Counted from the stretch's first letter, positions 14,457-22,899 are shown. The stretch: 38,187 bases of DNA from an uncultured Clostridia bacterium (GCA_947630605.1 CANRIO010000007.1:1-38187), one strand, 5' to 3'. Notes: generated by a model from the letters alone, not told the origin. A program made the numbers and translations.

Positions 14457-16176
14457 GATTCTTTCCGATGAGCAAACCCCCGATGAGGGGCACGAGGGCG
14501 AGGGCGATGTAGACCGCTCCGCCGATGAGGGAGAAGTAGACGGCGTAGGAAAGGAGCAGAGCCGTGACCGTCTGCACGGCGGCATAGAGGATGGCACGGC
14601 CCTTGCCCACTTCCCGCGCGGTCGCCGCGATCGCGGAGACGCAGGGGCTGCAGGCGAGGATGAAGACGGCGAAGGCAAACGCGCTTGCCCCCGAATAGGG
14701 AAAACTTCCAAAGAGCATGGCGATCGCCCCCGCGACGTTCTCCTTTGCCACAAGGCCCGAGATGGCCGCATAGGCAATGCGCCAATCCCCCATGCCAATG
14801 GGCGCGAACAGCCATTTTAGCCCGCCGCAAATTGTGGCCAGCATGCTCTCCTTCGGGTTGCAAAGCTCGAATGAAAAGTTGAAGGAGGAGAGAAGCCATG
14901 AGAGGAGAAAGAAGGCGAGGATGACCGTCGCCACCTTTATTATAAACTGTTTTATCTGAAAGAGCAAGGATTTGAGGACGAAAAGCGGGCGCGGAAGCTG
15001 GAGCGGGGCGAGTTCGGAAAGGAAGGGCGGCGTACTCTTTTTGAGAAAGAGGGCGACGAGGACGGCGAGGGCGACGCCGAGAAGATACAGAAGGATGACG
15101 GCGACGAAGGGGTCGGAAAAGAAGGAGGCGGAAAGGGTGAGGTAGACGGGGAGCTTCGCGCTACAGGAAATGTAGGGAAGGCACAAAATCACCCGCTTTT
15201 GCATCGCCCTGTCGTCGAGGCCGCGGGTGGTCGTGACGGCAGCGGCAGTGCAGCCGAAGCCCATCAGAATGGAAAAGACCGCCCGTCCCGAGAGGCCGAT
15301 CTTCGAAAAAAAGCCGTCGGTGAGAATGGCGAGACGGGAGAGAAGTCCGCTCTCCTCCAAGAGGATCAAAAAAAGATGCAAAAGAGCGATCTGCGGGAGG
15401 AAGCAGAGGACGCTCCCGAGGCTTCGCAGGATGCCGTCACGCACGAGGCTTCGCACGATTTCGGAGGGGATACCCTCGGACATGCCCCCCAGCAAATCGG
15501 TGAAAAGCCATTCGATGCCCTCCTTCATCATGTCTCCGGGGAGACCCTTTGCGAAGGTGAGAAGGAAGGCGAGAAGGAGCAGAAGGCAGAAAAGGGGCAG
15601 GCCGATAAAGCCGTTCAAAAGTAATTTGTCGGCACGCGAGAGACCGCCGCGGGCGGGGCGAAAGGCGTGGGAGAGGTCCCCTTCTTTCACGCTTGCAGGC
15701 GGGGCGGAGAGCATGGCGGCAAGAAAGGTTTTGAGCGATTTCTCCTCGGCAAAGCAGACGGGAATGCCGAGGATGGCAGAGAGGCGGGCGGCATCCACCT
15801 CGCCCCCGTTGCGCACGAAAGCCCTCCTCTTTGTGAGGACGAGGGCACAGCGGCGGCTATTTTTCGTGAGAGCGGCCATGAGGGGAAGGAAATTAGTCAA
15901 TCTTCCGCACTCGGCGACAAAGAGCAGGGCGGCCCCTTCGTGCTCCTCTATGTACCTCGAGGCGAACTTCTCCTCGAGGCTCCTCCCGGGGGCGGAATAG
16001 ATTCCGGGAAGATCGACGAGGGTGACGCGCTTTCCCCCAATATCCGTCTCCTTTTCGAGAGCATCCACCGTGACGCCGTGATAGTTGCCCACATGCGCAT
16101 GTGCGCGCGCAAGGCGGTTAAAAAGGGTGCTCTTGCCCGCGTTGGGATTGCCGCAGAGGAGGATCATGTCCGCCAT
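14296..16176 (-). CDS. feoB: Ferrous iron transporter FeoB-like, with degenerate G4/G5
   Basis: A 626-residue membrane protein for Fe(II) uptake. Seen: G1 GNPNAGKST (9-17), G2 region VGNYHGVTV, G3 DLPGIYS (55-61), then from residue ~190 a polytopic core with the FeoB gate motifs GFGCTAAAVTTTRGL, LPYISCSAKLPVYL and SPCVSAIAATAREVG. The base-specificity motif expected as NMxD reads TKRR (115-118), and no SA[RK] G5 is evident at ~141-147. The start at 16176 overlaps feoA by 13 nt. The last ~53 codons (RFHRRNIRTGVDGPSHPLEA onwards) run inside the downstream rluA-type gene and do not look like FeoB, so the true end may once have been near 14460. Confidence 0.9.
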   Translation of the reverse strand: MADMILLCGNPNAGKSTLFNRLARAHAHVGNYHGVTVDALEKETDIGGKRVTLVDLPGIYSAPGRSLEEKFASRYIEEHEGAALLFVAECGRLTNFLPLMAALTKNSRRCALVLTKRRAFVRNGGEVDAARLSAILGIPVCFAEEKSLKTFLAAMLSAPPASVKEGDLSHAFRPARGGLSRADKLLLNGFIGLPLFCLLLLLAFLLTFAKGLPGDMMKEGIEWLFTDLLGGMSEGIPSEIVRSLVRDGILRSLGSVLCFLPQIALLHLFLILLEESGLLSRLAILTDGFFSKIGLSGRAVFSILMGFGCTAAAVTTTRGLDDRAMQKRVILCLPYISCSAKLPVYLTLSASFFSDPFVAVILLYLLGVALAVLVALFLKKSTPPFLSELAPLQLPRPLFVLKSLLFQIKQFIIKVATVILAFFLLSWLLSSFNFSFELCNPKESMLATICGGLKWLFAPIGMGDWRIAYAAISGLVAKENVAGAIAMLFGSFPYSGASAFAFAVFILACSPCVSAIAATAREVGKGRAILYAAVQTVTALLLSYAVYFSLIGGAVYIALALVPLIGGLLIGKNREKVSRTGKKFAQRFHRRNIRTGVDGPSHPLEAQGCARQRQKGGRKCSPSSGR

Positions 16177-16394
16177 ACAAACACTCTCTTTGCGACGTCT
16201 TTTCCCACTGCCAAACGGCTCCCTGGAGCTTCTATGAGGCACCCATGTCCGAGGAGGAACCTCTTGAGAAGGGTGATTTTTGCCCCGGGGAAGATGCCCA
16301 GCGCGTGAAGGCGGTCGCGCGTTTCATCGTCCCCGTCGATTTTCAGGACGACGGCGCGGTCGCCCTTTTTGAGATCGGAGATGTCCATATCCAT
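16164..16394 (-). CDS. feoA: FeoA-like iron transport accessory protein
   Basis: A 76-residue SH3-like protein: ISDLKKGDRAVVLKIDGDDE, then RLHALGIFPGAKITLLKRF and a C-terminal VGKDVAKRVFV, the usual FeoA pattern. It is thought to act on FeoB at the cytoplasmic side. It overlaps feoB by 13 nt. The ATG at 16394 has no ribosome site and follows directly after a terminator-like hairpin with a six-T run. A start at 16439 would add 15 residues encoded by the hairpin itself (AGPRIFCVGSAFF), which looks artificial. Confidence 0.85.
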   Translation of the reverse strand: MDMDISDLKKGDRAVVLKIDGDDETRDRLHALGIFPGAKITLLKRFLLGHGCLIEAPGSRLAVGKDVAKRVFVWRT

Positions 16395-16436
16395 AAAAAA
16401 TGCGGACCCGACGCAAAATATGCGCGGACCCGCATT
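16395..16436 (-). terminator. Terminator-like hairpin between the DUF378 gene and feoA
   Basis: On the minus strand, AATGCGG and CCGCATT form the outer stem around an inner GCGCA/TGCG pairing, followed by six T that touch the feoA ATG. A direct repeat CGGGTCCGC occurs in both halves. It may end the DUF378 transcript or attenuate feo expression. Confidence 0.65.
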
Positions 16437-16453
16437 CACATTCGGAAAGTTGC

Positions 16454-16693
16454 TTACTTCGTCTCGCGGACAGTGCGATTGCCGCGGAGCTTCAACGCCC
16501 CGTTCGTGATGATGGGCGAGATGATGAGCCAGATCGCGGCGAGGGCGATGAGCGAGTAGATGATGATGGAACCGACCGCACGCGGGCCCATGAAGATCGC
16601 CGAGACGAGGTTGAAGTTGAAGATGCCGAACATTCCCCAGTTGAGCGCCCCGAGGAGCACGAGGATGTAGGCAATGAGATTTGCAATGACCAT
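16454..16693 (-). CDS. DUF378-family small membrane protein
   Basis: A 79-residue protein with two membrane spans and the DUF378 signature: LVLLGALNWGMFGIFNFNLV near the N-terminus and YSLIALAAIWLIISPIITNG in the second span. Its function is not known. It has a strong ribosome site (AGGAGG) eight bases before the ATG. It lies 59 nt upstream of feoA, from which it is separated by a terminator-like hairpin, so a functional link to iron uptake is doubtful. Confidence 0.88.
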   Translation of the reverse strand: MVIANLIAYILVLLGALNWGMFGIFNFNLVSAIFMGPRAVGSIIIYSLIALAAIWLIISPIITNGALKLRGNRTVRETK

Positions 16694-16770
16694 TTTGTTC
16701 CTCCTGCTCTTATCTTGCGCTACTCGGAAATGTTTATACGGAATGCGGTGAGAAATTTTGGGAACGCGTA

Positions 16771-16804
16771 CCCACCCCCTACCCCCTCCTCGGGAGGGGG
16801 CAAG
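16771..16804 (+). repeat. Repeat module C, copy 1
   Basis: CCACCCCCTACCCCCTC followed by the complementary GAGGGGG and CAAG. The second copy is at 30311-30347. A CCCCCTC/GAGGGGG hairpin can form. The intergenic stretch 16694-17138 holds only repeat modules and the terminator at 17071. Confidence 0.8.
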
Positions 16805-16809
16805 AATAA

Positions 16810-16840
16810 GGTGATGCTTCGACTACGCTCAGCATGACGA
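16810..16840 (+). repeat. Repeat module A, short form, copy 1
   Basis: Carries ATGCT...CTCAGCATGACG with a 12-base interval; arms ATGCT/AGCAT. Confidence 0.8.
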
Positions 16841-16886
16841 TATTTAGAACAGTTTGCTGTTTATCAATGTCACTGTTTTCATCCTC

Positions 16887-16956
16887 GGGATGCTTCGAGG
16901 AGGGGCTCTCATGGACATGGTATAGCCGTCTCGGCTCAGCATGACGCGGTACCCCA
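16887..16956 (+). repeat. Repeat module A, long form, copy 2
   Basis: GGGATGCTTCGA, a variable ~34-base insert, then GGCTCAGCATGACGCGG and a terminal ACCCCA. Confidence 0.75.
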
Positions 16957-16966
16957 TTGGGAGCTC

Positions 16967-17020
16967 AACCCTCATCAGTCACGCGAAGCGTGACAGCTTC
17001 CCCCATGGATGGGGGAAGCC
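16967..17020 (+). repeat. Repeat module B (double hairpin), copy 1
   Basis: Hairpin 1 GTCACGC (16978-16984)/GCGTGAC (16988-16994), one A, hairpin 2 GCTTCCCCC (16996-17004)/GGGGGAAGC (17011-17019). Both stems are perfect. Confidence 0.9.
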
Positions 17021-17028
17021 TTTGCTGC

Positions 17029-17059
17029 GGTGATGCTTCGACTTCGCTCAGCATGACGA
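17029..17059 (+). repeat. Repeat module A, short form, copy 3
   Basis: Nearly identical to copy 1: GATGCTTCGACTTCGCTCAG and CATGACGA. Confidence 0.8.
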
Positions 17060-17064
17060 ATAAT

Positions 17065-17101
17065 AGGAAAGGCCCGAGCGGCGGTGCCGCTCGGGCCTTC
17101 T
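17065..17101. terminator. Terminator of the giant lipoprotein gene
   Basis: A perfect 12-bp stem, GGCCCGAGCGGC (17071-17082) with its complement (17086-17097). On the minus strand it is followed by TTTCCTATT. It lies about 40 nt after the lipoprotein stop. Confidence 0.85.
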
Positions 17102-17138
17102 TGTACCTTGTGTTTGCTTCAAAGGCTTTTATGCCTTA

Positions 17139-20100
17139 TCAGCCTTGTGCGCCTGCAGCATCGCCACCGACATCGGCTTCACCGGTGCCGGGCACGGGTG
17201 CGGGCTCTGCCTCCTGCTTTGTGACGGTAACGGTGATCGTATACCCTTGATCGGTTTGACCAAGTGTAAACTCAACAATATAGGTATCTCCGTCCGACGT
17301 CACCGTCCAAGTGCCATCGTCATTGGGCGTATAGGTTGCATTCGGTAATTCGGGAGCAGTTGAGCCTTCGACTTTACCCACTTGGAAAATATAAGGAATG
17401 TCGAGTTGCGCCTGTCCGTCATCGCCTGCATACAGAGAGTAGAAGTATAGTACTGCATATTGCCTTGTAGAATCCATGACATAATTGGACATATGGCCCT
17501 GTGCAAGACCGAAGACATAGTCGTTCTCTGAGGCATCCCAAGAAATAAGAACAAGGAACGTTCCCAAAGTCGAATCCACGACCCAAACGCCGTCTTCGTA
17601 CATTGTGATGACCGCATCGGGATCAAACACTGCTTCCCCTTGACTTACGATCCCGAAGCCGTAGAGCGAAACAACATCGTGCGCGTCTCCTTCTTCAGAC
17701 TCATTAACAAGGTAGCCGAGAGCCAATCCGTTGCCAAATCCAACAACGTGTTGATCCGTATACTCTGAAACCGTAATACTGATCCCATATTCCTGTGACG
17801 TTGCTACAAGTTCAAATGTTACAACGTATTTTTCTTTGGATCCCGTCTCGACAGACCAGATCCCATTCCCGATTTCTTCGATCGCTGTGATGTCGAAGAG
17901 AGATACATCACTGCCATTATATGTCCCCATACCCAAGATGCAAGGAACTTCCAGTTCGGCTCCACTTTGTCCTGTAAGGATAACATATAAGAAATTGACA
18001 TAGTAGCTTCGTGAATTGTCCAGATACCCAAGCCTATATAGAGGCTCATTCGTAAAGCCGGTGATGGCGCCCGTCGTCTCATCCTCGGTGAGAATGATCC
18101 ACCAGATTTCCCAATCGTTAAGATCATCCTCTGTTGTCGTATCATAAATCGCCCAAACGATCGTCCCATCGTCCAAGAATTCGGCATGCGCAGGTTCAAG
18201 GTAGGTCGGATCGGATCCATCATCCGGTACGGAGAATAAACCTGCAGACATCACAGTCCCCTCAGGAATTTCAAATGCGTCACCGAAGATGGAAGTTTGA
18301 ATGCTAAGCCCAAGCGTCGATATGCCATCCGCACTATTTCTATCCGAAGATTGTGCCTCAAAGAACTGATAAAGGTTGACGGTATAGACAAGCAAATAAG
18401 GAGTTCCCTGGCCTTCTTCCCAAGGGTCAAAATTTGCAGTGACAAGGAAGAACTCAACGCAATACTCGTTATCGTCCGTGGAATCAAGCCAAATGCTATA
18501 TCTGGAACCATAGTAAATGTTCGTTCCAACCGGCGATTTGAGCGCCTCATCGTATTCTTCTCTCGTTAATATGACTTGGAGATATTCGTCGTTTGTATCA
18601 ACCGCATCCGTGATGATCATAACCATCTCCCCGGTACCCAAAACATCGCCGATGCCGAAATAACCGAAATCGATTTCACTGTAACCAGCGACATCCTCGA
18701 TCACATCGTCGTAGAGGAAGTATCCTTGGATCGTGAGAGCATTATTCTCCTCGTTATCGGGATCCCATTTGAGTTCCTTAATGGCGTAGTCGCCGTAGTG
18801 GGAGTCGTAGATCGTGAGCACAAACTCCTCGGTGCCATCGCGATTTTCGAGTACCTCGACATAGATATCGAAGCCGCCGACCGTGCTCTCCTGTCCCTCG
18901 GCATCCTGATAGGTGATGGTCGCAGACGCATTGAGTTCGGGCGATCCGTCGGGGATGAAGGTGAGAGTGATGTCAAGAGGATCGACGTAACCAAAGAAAT
19001 CTACCTGACCGCTGATCGAGATCTCCTCGCCCTCAGTCCAACGATAATACTTCTTTTCGTTCCAAGTATAAGTTTTTTCTCCCGCCTTGGGAAGAGAAAG
19101 CGTTGCGTGGGAGAAGACCCCCGTATCTTCATCGCGCACATAGACGGTCGCTGTCTCTTCGCCTTCCTCTACAACATAGTAGCCATACAGCTCGCCGTCG
19201 ATCATCACATAGCTTTCGCCGAATACGATCGAACTTGTGAAGGTGTCGGAGTAGAAGGTAGCGGCATATTTGGAATTGTCGACGCGGTGGAAGCTCTTTG
19301 CCGCGACGTCGTAGGAGATAAGATATCTGAAGGCACCGTTGATTTCGCTGATGATCAGATAGTCCTCGTTCACGATCGTCATGACGATCTTGTTATAGAT
19401 GCCCATCTCGTCGATGTAGTAGCCATCGCCGAAGCCGTCGATATTGAGGACGGAATAGCGGGGGCCGATATAGCTGCCCTCCATGACTTCGTCGGAAAGA
19501 ACGCAATATACGCCATAGCTCCCCTCATCGTCGAGTTTAACGTTCCAAGTAACTTTCGTCTCCTCCGTCTCGCCAAGCTGAAGGGTGACATCGTAGATCA
19601 TGTGCAACTCATCGACGACGACCCATTTGCCCGTCGCTTTGACTTCACCCTGATCGTCCTTGAGCTCGACAGTGCCGTCTGCGTTAAAGACGATGATGTG
19701 TCCTTCGTATCCTTCGACGGGTTGATAACTCGAATCGACGATACTGTAAGAATCGGCAAATTCCACAGGCTCCTCATAGAGGGCGATGGTATCGCCATCC
19801 ACCGTGAAGCGGAATTCATTCATCTTATCATCATAGAAGCGGATCTTGCCGTCCTGTTCAAGATTGTAATATCCGCCATAGGTCACACCGTTTTCATCGG
19901 TGTATTCCGCCCAGAATGCAAAGCCGTCGAGGAGAAGCTCGGAGCCGTCTGCACCCGTATAGATGCCGTTATGGTCACTATCATAGAGATAATAACTTGC
20001 ATAGTAGCAGATGAAGTCGAATGCAGCCACATCTTGCGTCCCCTCTGCGGGCGTGAAGGTGTAGATCACATCGCCGAATTCGGTCTCATCTTTCTCTGCA

Positions 20101-22691
20101 TAAGTGCCGTTCACCGCCACGCCATTCTTGGTGTAGACGGCGGAACCGTTCCCGTTAAGGAAGAGCGTTTCCACATAGCTCTGCACGCCCAAACTGTTCT
20201 TATAGTAGTAGGTGTGAGGTGCATCCTGCGCGACAACGTAGGTATAGGTTTCGTTGCCTTCGGTATCCGTCGTCTTCGTGACGATGAAGTAGATGTGCAT
20301 CGGATCTCCCGTTTCGGGATCGTATGTATAGAGATCCAAATACATGAGATCGGCATCTTCATCGAATCCGGTAATGTTGCCTCCGTAAGCGGTGCCGTCC
20401 GAATCGACATACAAGCTACCGATGTTTCTCATGCCGAGATCGCCGTACCAAATATATCCGCCCTCACCTTCCTCGGCACCTGCCTCGGAAACTTCGATGC
20501 AAGCAAGCTCGTCTTCCACCTCGAAGTAATAGTAGACATCAAGACCTACATTCGCCGTAAGGAAGCCAAGTTTTGTAAAGATAGCATTCCCAGTATACTC
20601 TGCGTCCTTTTCCGTCTCAACATAGGTATAGTAGAGAAGCTCTCCGCCGATCTCTTTCACGGTGTAGTAGCCGCTCGCCGCATGCTTGATTTCACGCGAT
20701 TGCCCACTCACGACAACGGAATAGATCTCCGCACGTTTTGCGCCTTCGGGGATGTTGGAATCTGCGTTCTCTGCATCCTCATAGGGCTCGTCGTAGAGAA
20801 GCATGGCAGGATAGTAAAGGTTGGGGTCGCCATATTCGTCAATGTCAAGCATGAGGTATTCCGTAAAGTTACCATACACATTGACCGAGAGAGATTCTCC
20901 GTCTTCGTCTATCGTGTAACTATAGAGAAGATTGTTCTTTTCATCATAAATATCGATGATCGTAATGCCAAGCACATCGATCTCACGGGCCCAATAGTAG
21001 CACTCTGTCTCTTTTTCACCGACAGTAATGGTGCCGCCGAGAAGAGCGGAGAACCCGGAGAGATTGATCGTAGCTTCTTCCCCGTCCACGGTGGCGGTAT
21101 AATCTCCAGCGTAGTCGTCTTGCACGACAAAAACGACCTCACCGCTCGTGAGAGGAACTGTCATGACCATAGTACGGCCAAAGTTCCCGCCGAGATCGAC
21201 TTCGATGAGGTAGAGCCTTTGCGGGCTGCCTTCGTTACCATATATATTATCGATTCTGTATTTGCCCGTAAGATATGTAAGGGAGGAGCCGTAAACGGTG
21301 TATTCCGCATTACCGATGCCGTCAAAATAAAGATAAACGTCTTCGTCAATAGAGAAGTAGCCTTCTACACTTATGAACAAGCCTTCGTGATACTCGCCAT
21401 ATACGTTATCGATGAGGGAGAAGGTCTCCTGCCCGTCGACTGTCTGAAGTTTGAAACGATAGACATACTCTTCCGTTTCAAGCACATACACGCCGCGTTC
21501 TTCGTCGGGATAGTAGACGCCCTTTTCCTCTACGTTCTTGGTTTCGTCTTTTTCGTCTTTATGGGTATAGGTCGCGTTGGTGGTCCCATCGAGCACAAGG
21601 GTCGAAGAAGCGTCGATGGAAGTGGTATTGCCGAGATAAGCACTGTAGCGATGATAGGTGCCTGCGACAGCCTTGCGATCATAACTGAAATATCTGCCGA
21701 TGATCTTGCCTTCAAGCGGTTCGCCTTCGTCTGGCTCAAACGTAAACGCGTCGCCGTCGCGAACGCCTTCGAATTCCATTCCGCCGCGGACAAGATGGGC
21801 GACAGTGTCATCTTCTCCCGAGAAGTAGATGACGTCTTCGCCGCCGTAGAGGTCGGTATAGCCGATATCCCAAACGGCATAGAGTACGATCAGCCCATTG
21901 ACTGTGATCTCATCGCCCACATCATAGATGATTTCGCCGTCATCGTTTGCCCAGCCAACAAGGCGGCGGACATCGGAGAGATCGAATGCTTCCTCGCCGA
22001 GGGCCGCGATCGTGTCGCCATAAGGGAGGTACTCTGCTACACGCTGTTCTTCGTCGTCGCCTTCGATGTTTGCGTAGAATAACACGCTGTAGTGATTTCT
22101 CGAAAGGTAGACATTGAAGGCGTAATTCGCCTGAAGTGCGTCGACCGAGAGGGTGCTTTCGGTTTCATCCAAAGCGAAGCCTTCGGGGATAGTGACGGCA
22201 GAAGTGACGTCGACGGGATCGAGATAGAAGGCCGAGGCCGAAAGGGTTTTGTCTGCCACATCGGGATAGCTCTCGTCGATGGCCTGCATGTAGATGTTGA
22301 TCGTATAGCCGGCGTTGTATTTTGCCGTAAGTTCGACGCCATCCTTGGACATGGTGGCCCCGTCCGCGATGGGAGAGCCGTTCAGATACCAGCCTGCGAA
22401 GGTGAGACCCGCTGCGGGCGTGGGAGCCTTATCCGCAAGGAATTCCTTGAGGTTTGCGCCCACTTCGACATTGTATTCTGTCGTGGAAAGTGTGCCGCCG
22501 CTCCCGACGTCGAGGGTCAATTCGGCCTCGACTTTTTGGCTGCCGCCGCCACCGCCGCTGCCGCTGCCGCCGCCGGTATCAGTGGAATCATTGCCCTTGG
22601 CCTTTCCGCAGCCCGCAACGATGCCGCACGTGGCCGCAACGACCATTGCGACGATCATGCCGCCGAGCCACAATTTGCGCGTTTTTTTCAT
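17139..22691 (-). CDS. Giant acidic surface lipoprotein (1,850 residues)
   Basis: The N-terminus is a lipoprotein signal: basic MKKTRK, a hydrophobic stretch, then lipobox VAGC with C28, followed by a Gly/Ser linker (residues ~40-51). Two InlB/Flg_new-like repeats follow (LTFAGWYLNG... and VRRLVGWANDDG...LYAVW). The rest is an array of beta-rich units rich in Asp, Glu and Tyr. One recurring pattern is LxLDGxGxAxYTxxGxxxxGxY (for example around LYFDGIGNAEYTVYG and LFLNGNGSAVYTKNG). The C-terminal part contains a clear duplication of ~83 residues (17229-17474 and 17769-18020). There is no membrane anchor at the C-terminus, so it is held by lipid at the outer face. I recognise no enzyme motif; adhesion or matrix roles are only possible. 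Ribosome site AAAGGAGG is perfect. Expression is likely controlled by the G9 promoter at 22777-22805. Confidence 0.9.
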   Translation of the reverse strand: MKKTRKLWLGGMIVAMVVAATCGIVAGCGKAKGNDSTDTGGGSGSGGGGGSQKVEAELTLDVGSGGTLSTTEYNVEVGANLKEFLADKAPTPAAGLTFAGWYLNGSPIADGATMSKDGVELTAKYNAGYTINIYMQAIDESYPDVADKTLSASAFYLDPVDVTSAVTIPEGFALDETESTLSVDALQANYAFNVYLSRNHYSVLFYANIEGDDEEQRVAEYLPYGDTIAALGEEAFDLSDVRRLVGWANDDGEIIYDVGDEITVNGLIVLYAVWDIGYTDLYGGEDVIYFSGEDDTVAHLVRGGMEFEGVRDGDAFTFEPDEGEPLEGKIIGRYFSYDRKAVAGTYHRYSAYLGNTTSIDASSTLVLDGTTNATYTHKDEKDETKNVEEKGVYYPDEERGVYVLETEEYVYRFKLQTVDGQETFSLIDNVYGEYHEGLFISVEGYFSIDEDVYLYFDGIGNAEYTVYGSSLTYLTGKYRIDNIYGNEGSPQRLYLIEVDLGGNFGRTMVMTVPLTSGEVVFVVQDDYAGDYTATVDGEEATINLSGFSALLGGTITVGEKETECYYWAREIDVLGITIIDIYDEKNNLLYSYTIDEDGESLSVNVYGNFTEYLMLDIDEYGDPNLYYPAMLLYDEPYEDAENADSNIPEGAKRAEIYSVVVSGQSREIKHAASGYYTVKEIGGELLYYTYVETEKDAEYTGNAIFTKLGFLTANVGLDVYYYFEVEDELACIEVSEAGAEEGEGGYIWYGDLGMRNIGSLYVDSDGTAYGGNITGFDEDADLMYLDLYTYDPETGDPMHIYFIVTKTTDTEGNETYTYVVAQDAPHTYYYKNSLGVQSYVETLFLNGNGSAVYTKNGVAVNGTYAEKDETEFGDVIYTFTPAEGTQDVAAFDFICYYASYYLYDSDHNGIYTGADGSELLLDGFAFWAEYTDENGVTYGGYYNLEQDGKIRFYDDKMNEFRFTVDGDTIALYEEPVEFADSYSIVDSSYQPVEGYEGHIIVFNADGTVELKDDQGEVKATGKWVVVDELHMIYDVTLQLGETEETKVTWNVKLDDEGSYGVYCVLSDEVMEGSYIGPRYSVLNIDGFGDGYYIDEMGIYNKIVMTIVNEDYLIISEINGAFRYLISYDVAAKSFHRVDNSKYAATFYSDTFTSSIVFGESYVMIDGELYGYYVVEEGEETATVYVRDEDTGVFSHATLSLPKAGEKTYTWNEKKYYRWTEGEEISISGQVDFFGYVDPLDITLTFIPDGSPELNASATITYQDAEGQESTVGGFDIYVEVLENRDGTEEFVLTIYDSHYGDYAIKELKWDPDNEENNALTIQGYFLYDDVIEDVAGYSEIDFGYFGIGDVLGTGEMVMIITDAVDTNDEYLQVILTREEYDEALKSPVGTNIYYGSRYSIWLDSTDDNEYCVEFFLVTANFDPWEEGQGTPYLLVYTVNLYQFFEAQSSDRNSADGISTLGLSIQTSIFGDAFEIPEGTVMSAGLFSVPDDGSDPTYLEPAHAEFLDDGTIVWAIYDTTTEDDLNDWEIWWIILTEDETTGAITGFTNEPLYRLGYLDNSRSYYVNFLYVILTGQSGAELEVPCILGMGTYNGSDVSLFDITAIEEIGNGIWSVETGSKEKYVVTFELVATSQEYGISITVSEYTDQHVVGFGNGLALGYLVNESEEGDAHDVVSLYGFGIVSQGEAVFDPDAVITMYEDGVWVVDSTLGTFLVLISWDASENDYVFGLAQGHMSNYVMDSTRQYAVLYFYSLYAGDDGQAQLDIPYIFQVGKVEGSTAPELPNATYTPNDDGTWTVTSDGDTYIVEFTLGQTDQGYTITVTVTKQEAEPAPVPGTGEADVGGDAAGAQG
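17229..17474 (-). repeat. Internal protein duplication, unit 2 of the lipoprotein
   Basis: Begins DSTRQYAVLYFYSLYAG and ends DQGYTITV. It aligns with unit 1 at 17769-18020 across conserved blocks: (N/S)xR, IPYI or VPCI, WTV or WSV, YIVEF or YVVTF, and YTITV or ISITV. Confidence 0.65.
17769..18020 (-). repeat. Internal protein duplication, unit 1 of the lipoprotein
   Basis: Begins DNSRSYYVNFLYVILTG and ends QEYGISITV; it is the partner of 17229-17474. The DNA of the two units has diverged clearly, so the duplication is old. Confidence 0.65.
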
Positions 22692-22776
22692 AGTTGCCTC
22701 CTTTTAACATTTTATATTATGCGCATAAAAATGCTGAAACTACACTTTTATACGATAATATAAATAAATATATCTT

Positions 22777-22805
22777 ATAATAGCACCCCCCCCCTTGGAT
22801 GTCAA
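22777..22805 (-). promoter_or_regulatory. Lipoprotein promoter with a nine-G tract in the spacer
   Basis: Minus strand: -35 TTGACA (22800-22805), 17-bp spacer, -10 TATTAT (22777-22782). The spacer is TCCAA, nine G, then TGC. An A-rich stretch lies upstream of the -35. The expected start is near 22770, giving a leader of about 80 nt that contains the palindrome TTATGCGCATAA (22717-22728) and the ribosome site. Loss or gain of one G changes the spacer to 16 or 18 bp. Confidence 0.8.
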
Positions 22806-22872
22806 CTTTTTTGAGGGTATTTCAGGAAAAAAATGAAAATTATTTTCAATTGTATTGTGTGGGGTCTCCGGC

Positions 22873-22899
22873 GCCGCGCCGCCCATCGGGCGGCGCGGC
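22873..22899. repeat. Perfect 12-bp GC-only inverted repeat
   Basis: GCCGCGCCGCCC, loop ATC, and the exact complement. The right arm runs directly into the 27-bp tandem repeats. Confidence 0.85.

Noticed and set aside
14457-14798. N-terminal extension of the rluA-type frame up to 14798
   Set aside because: The extra residues are the out-of-frame reading of feoB and have no similarity to S4 or synthase domains; the GTG at 14456 has a ribosome site.
16395-16439. feoA starting at 16439
   Set aside because: The added residues are encoded by the terminator-like hairpin and do not match the FeoA N-terminus; the family start fits 16394.
18576-22082. A 1,168-codon open frame on the + strand opposite the lipoprotein
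   Set aside because: It is antisense to a gene with a lipoprotein signal, ribosome site, promoter and repeats. The translation is a biased mirror of the Asp/Glu/Tyr-rich codons, with no domain or ribosome site.
22711-22739. An alternative lipoprotein promoter, TTTCAG-17-TATAAA
   Set aside because: The -35 is poor and the transcript would start on the ribosome site; the TTGACA-17-TATTAT promoter upstream is much better.
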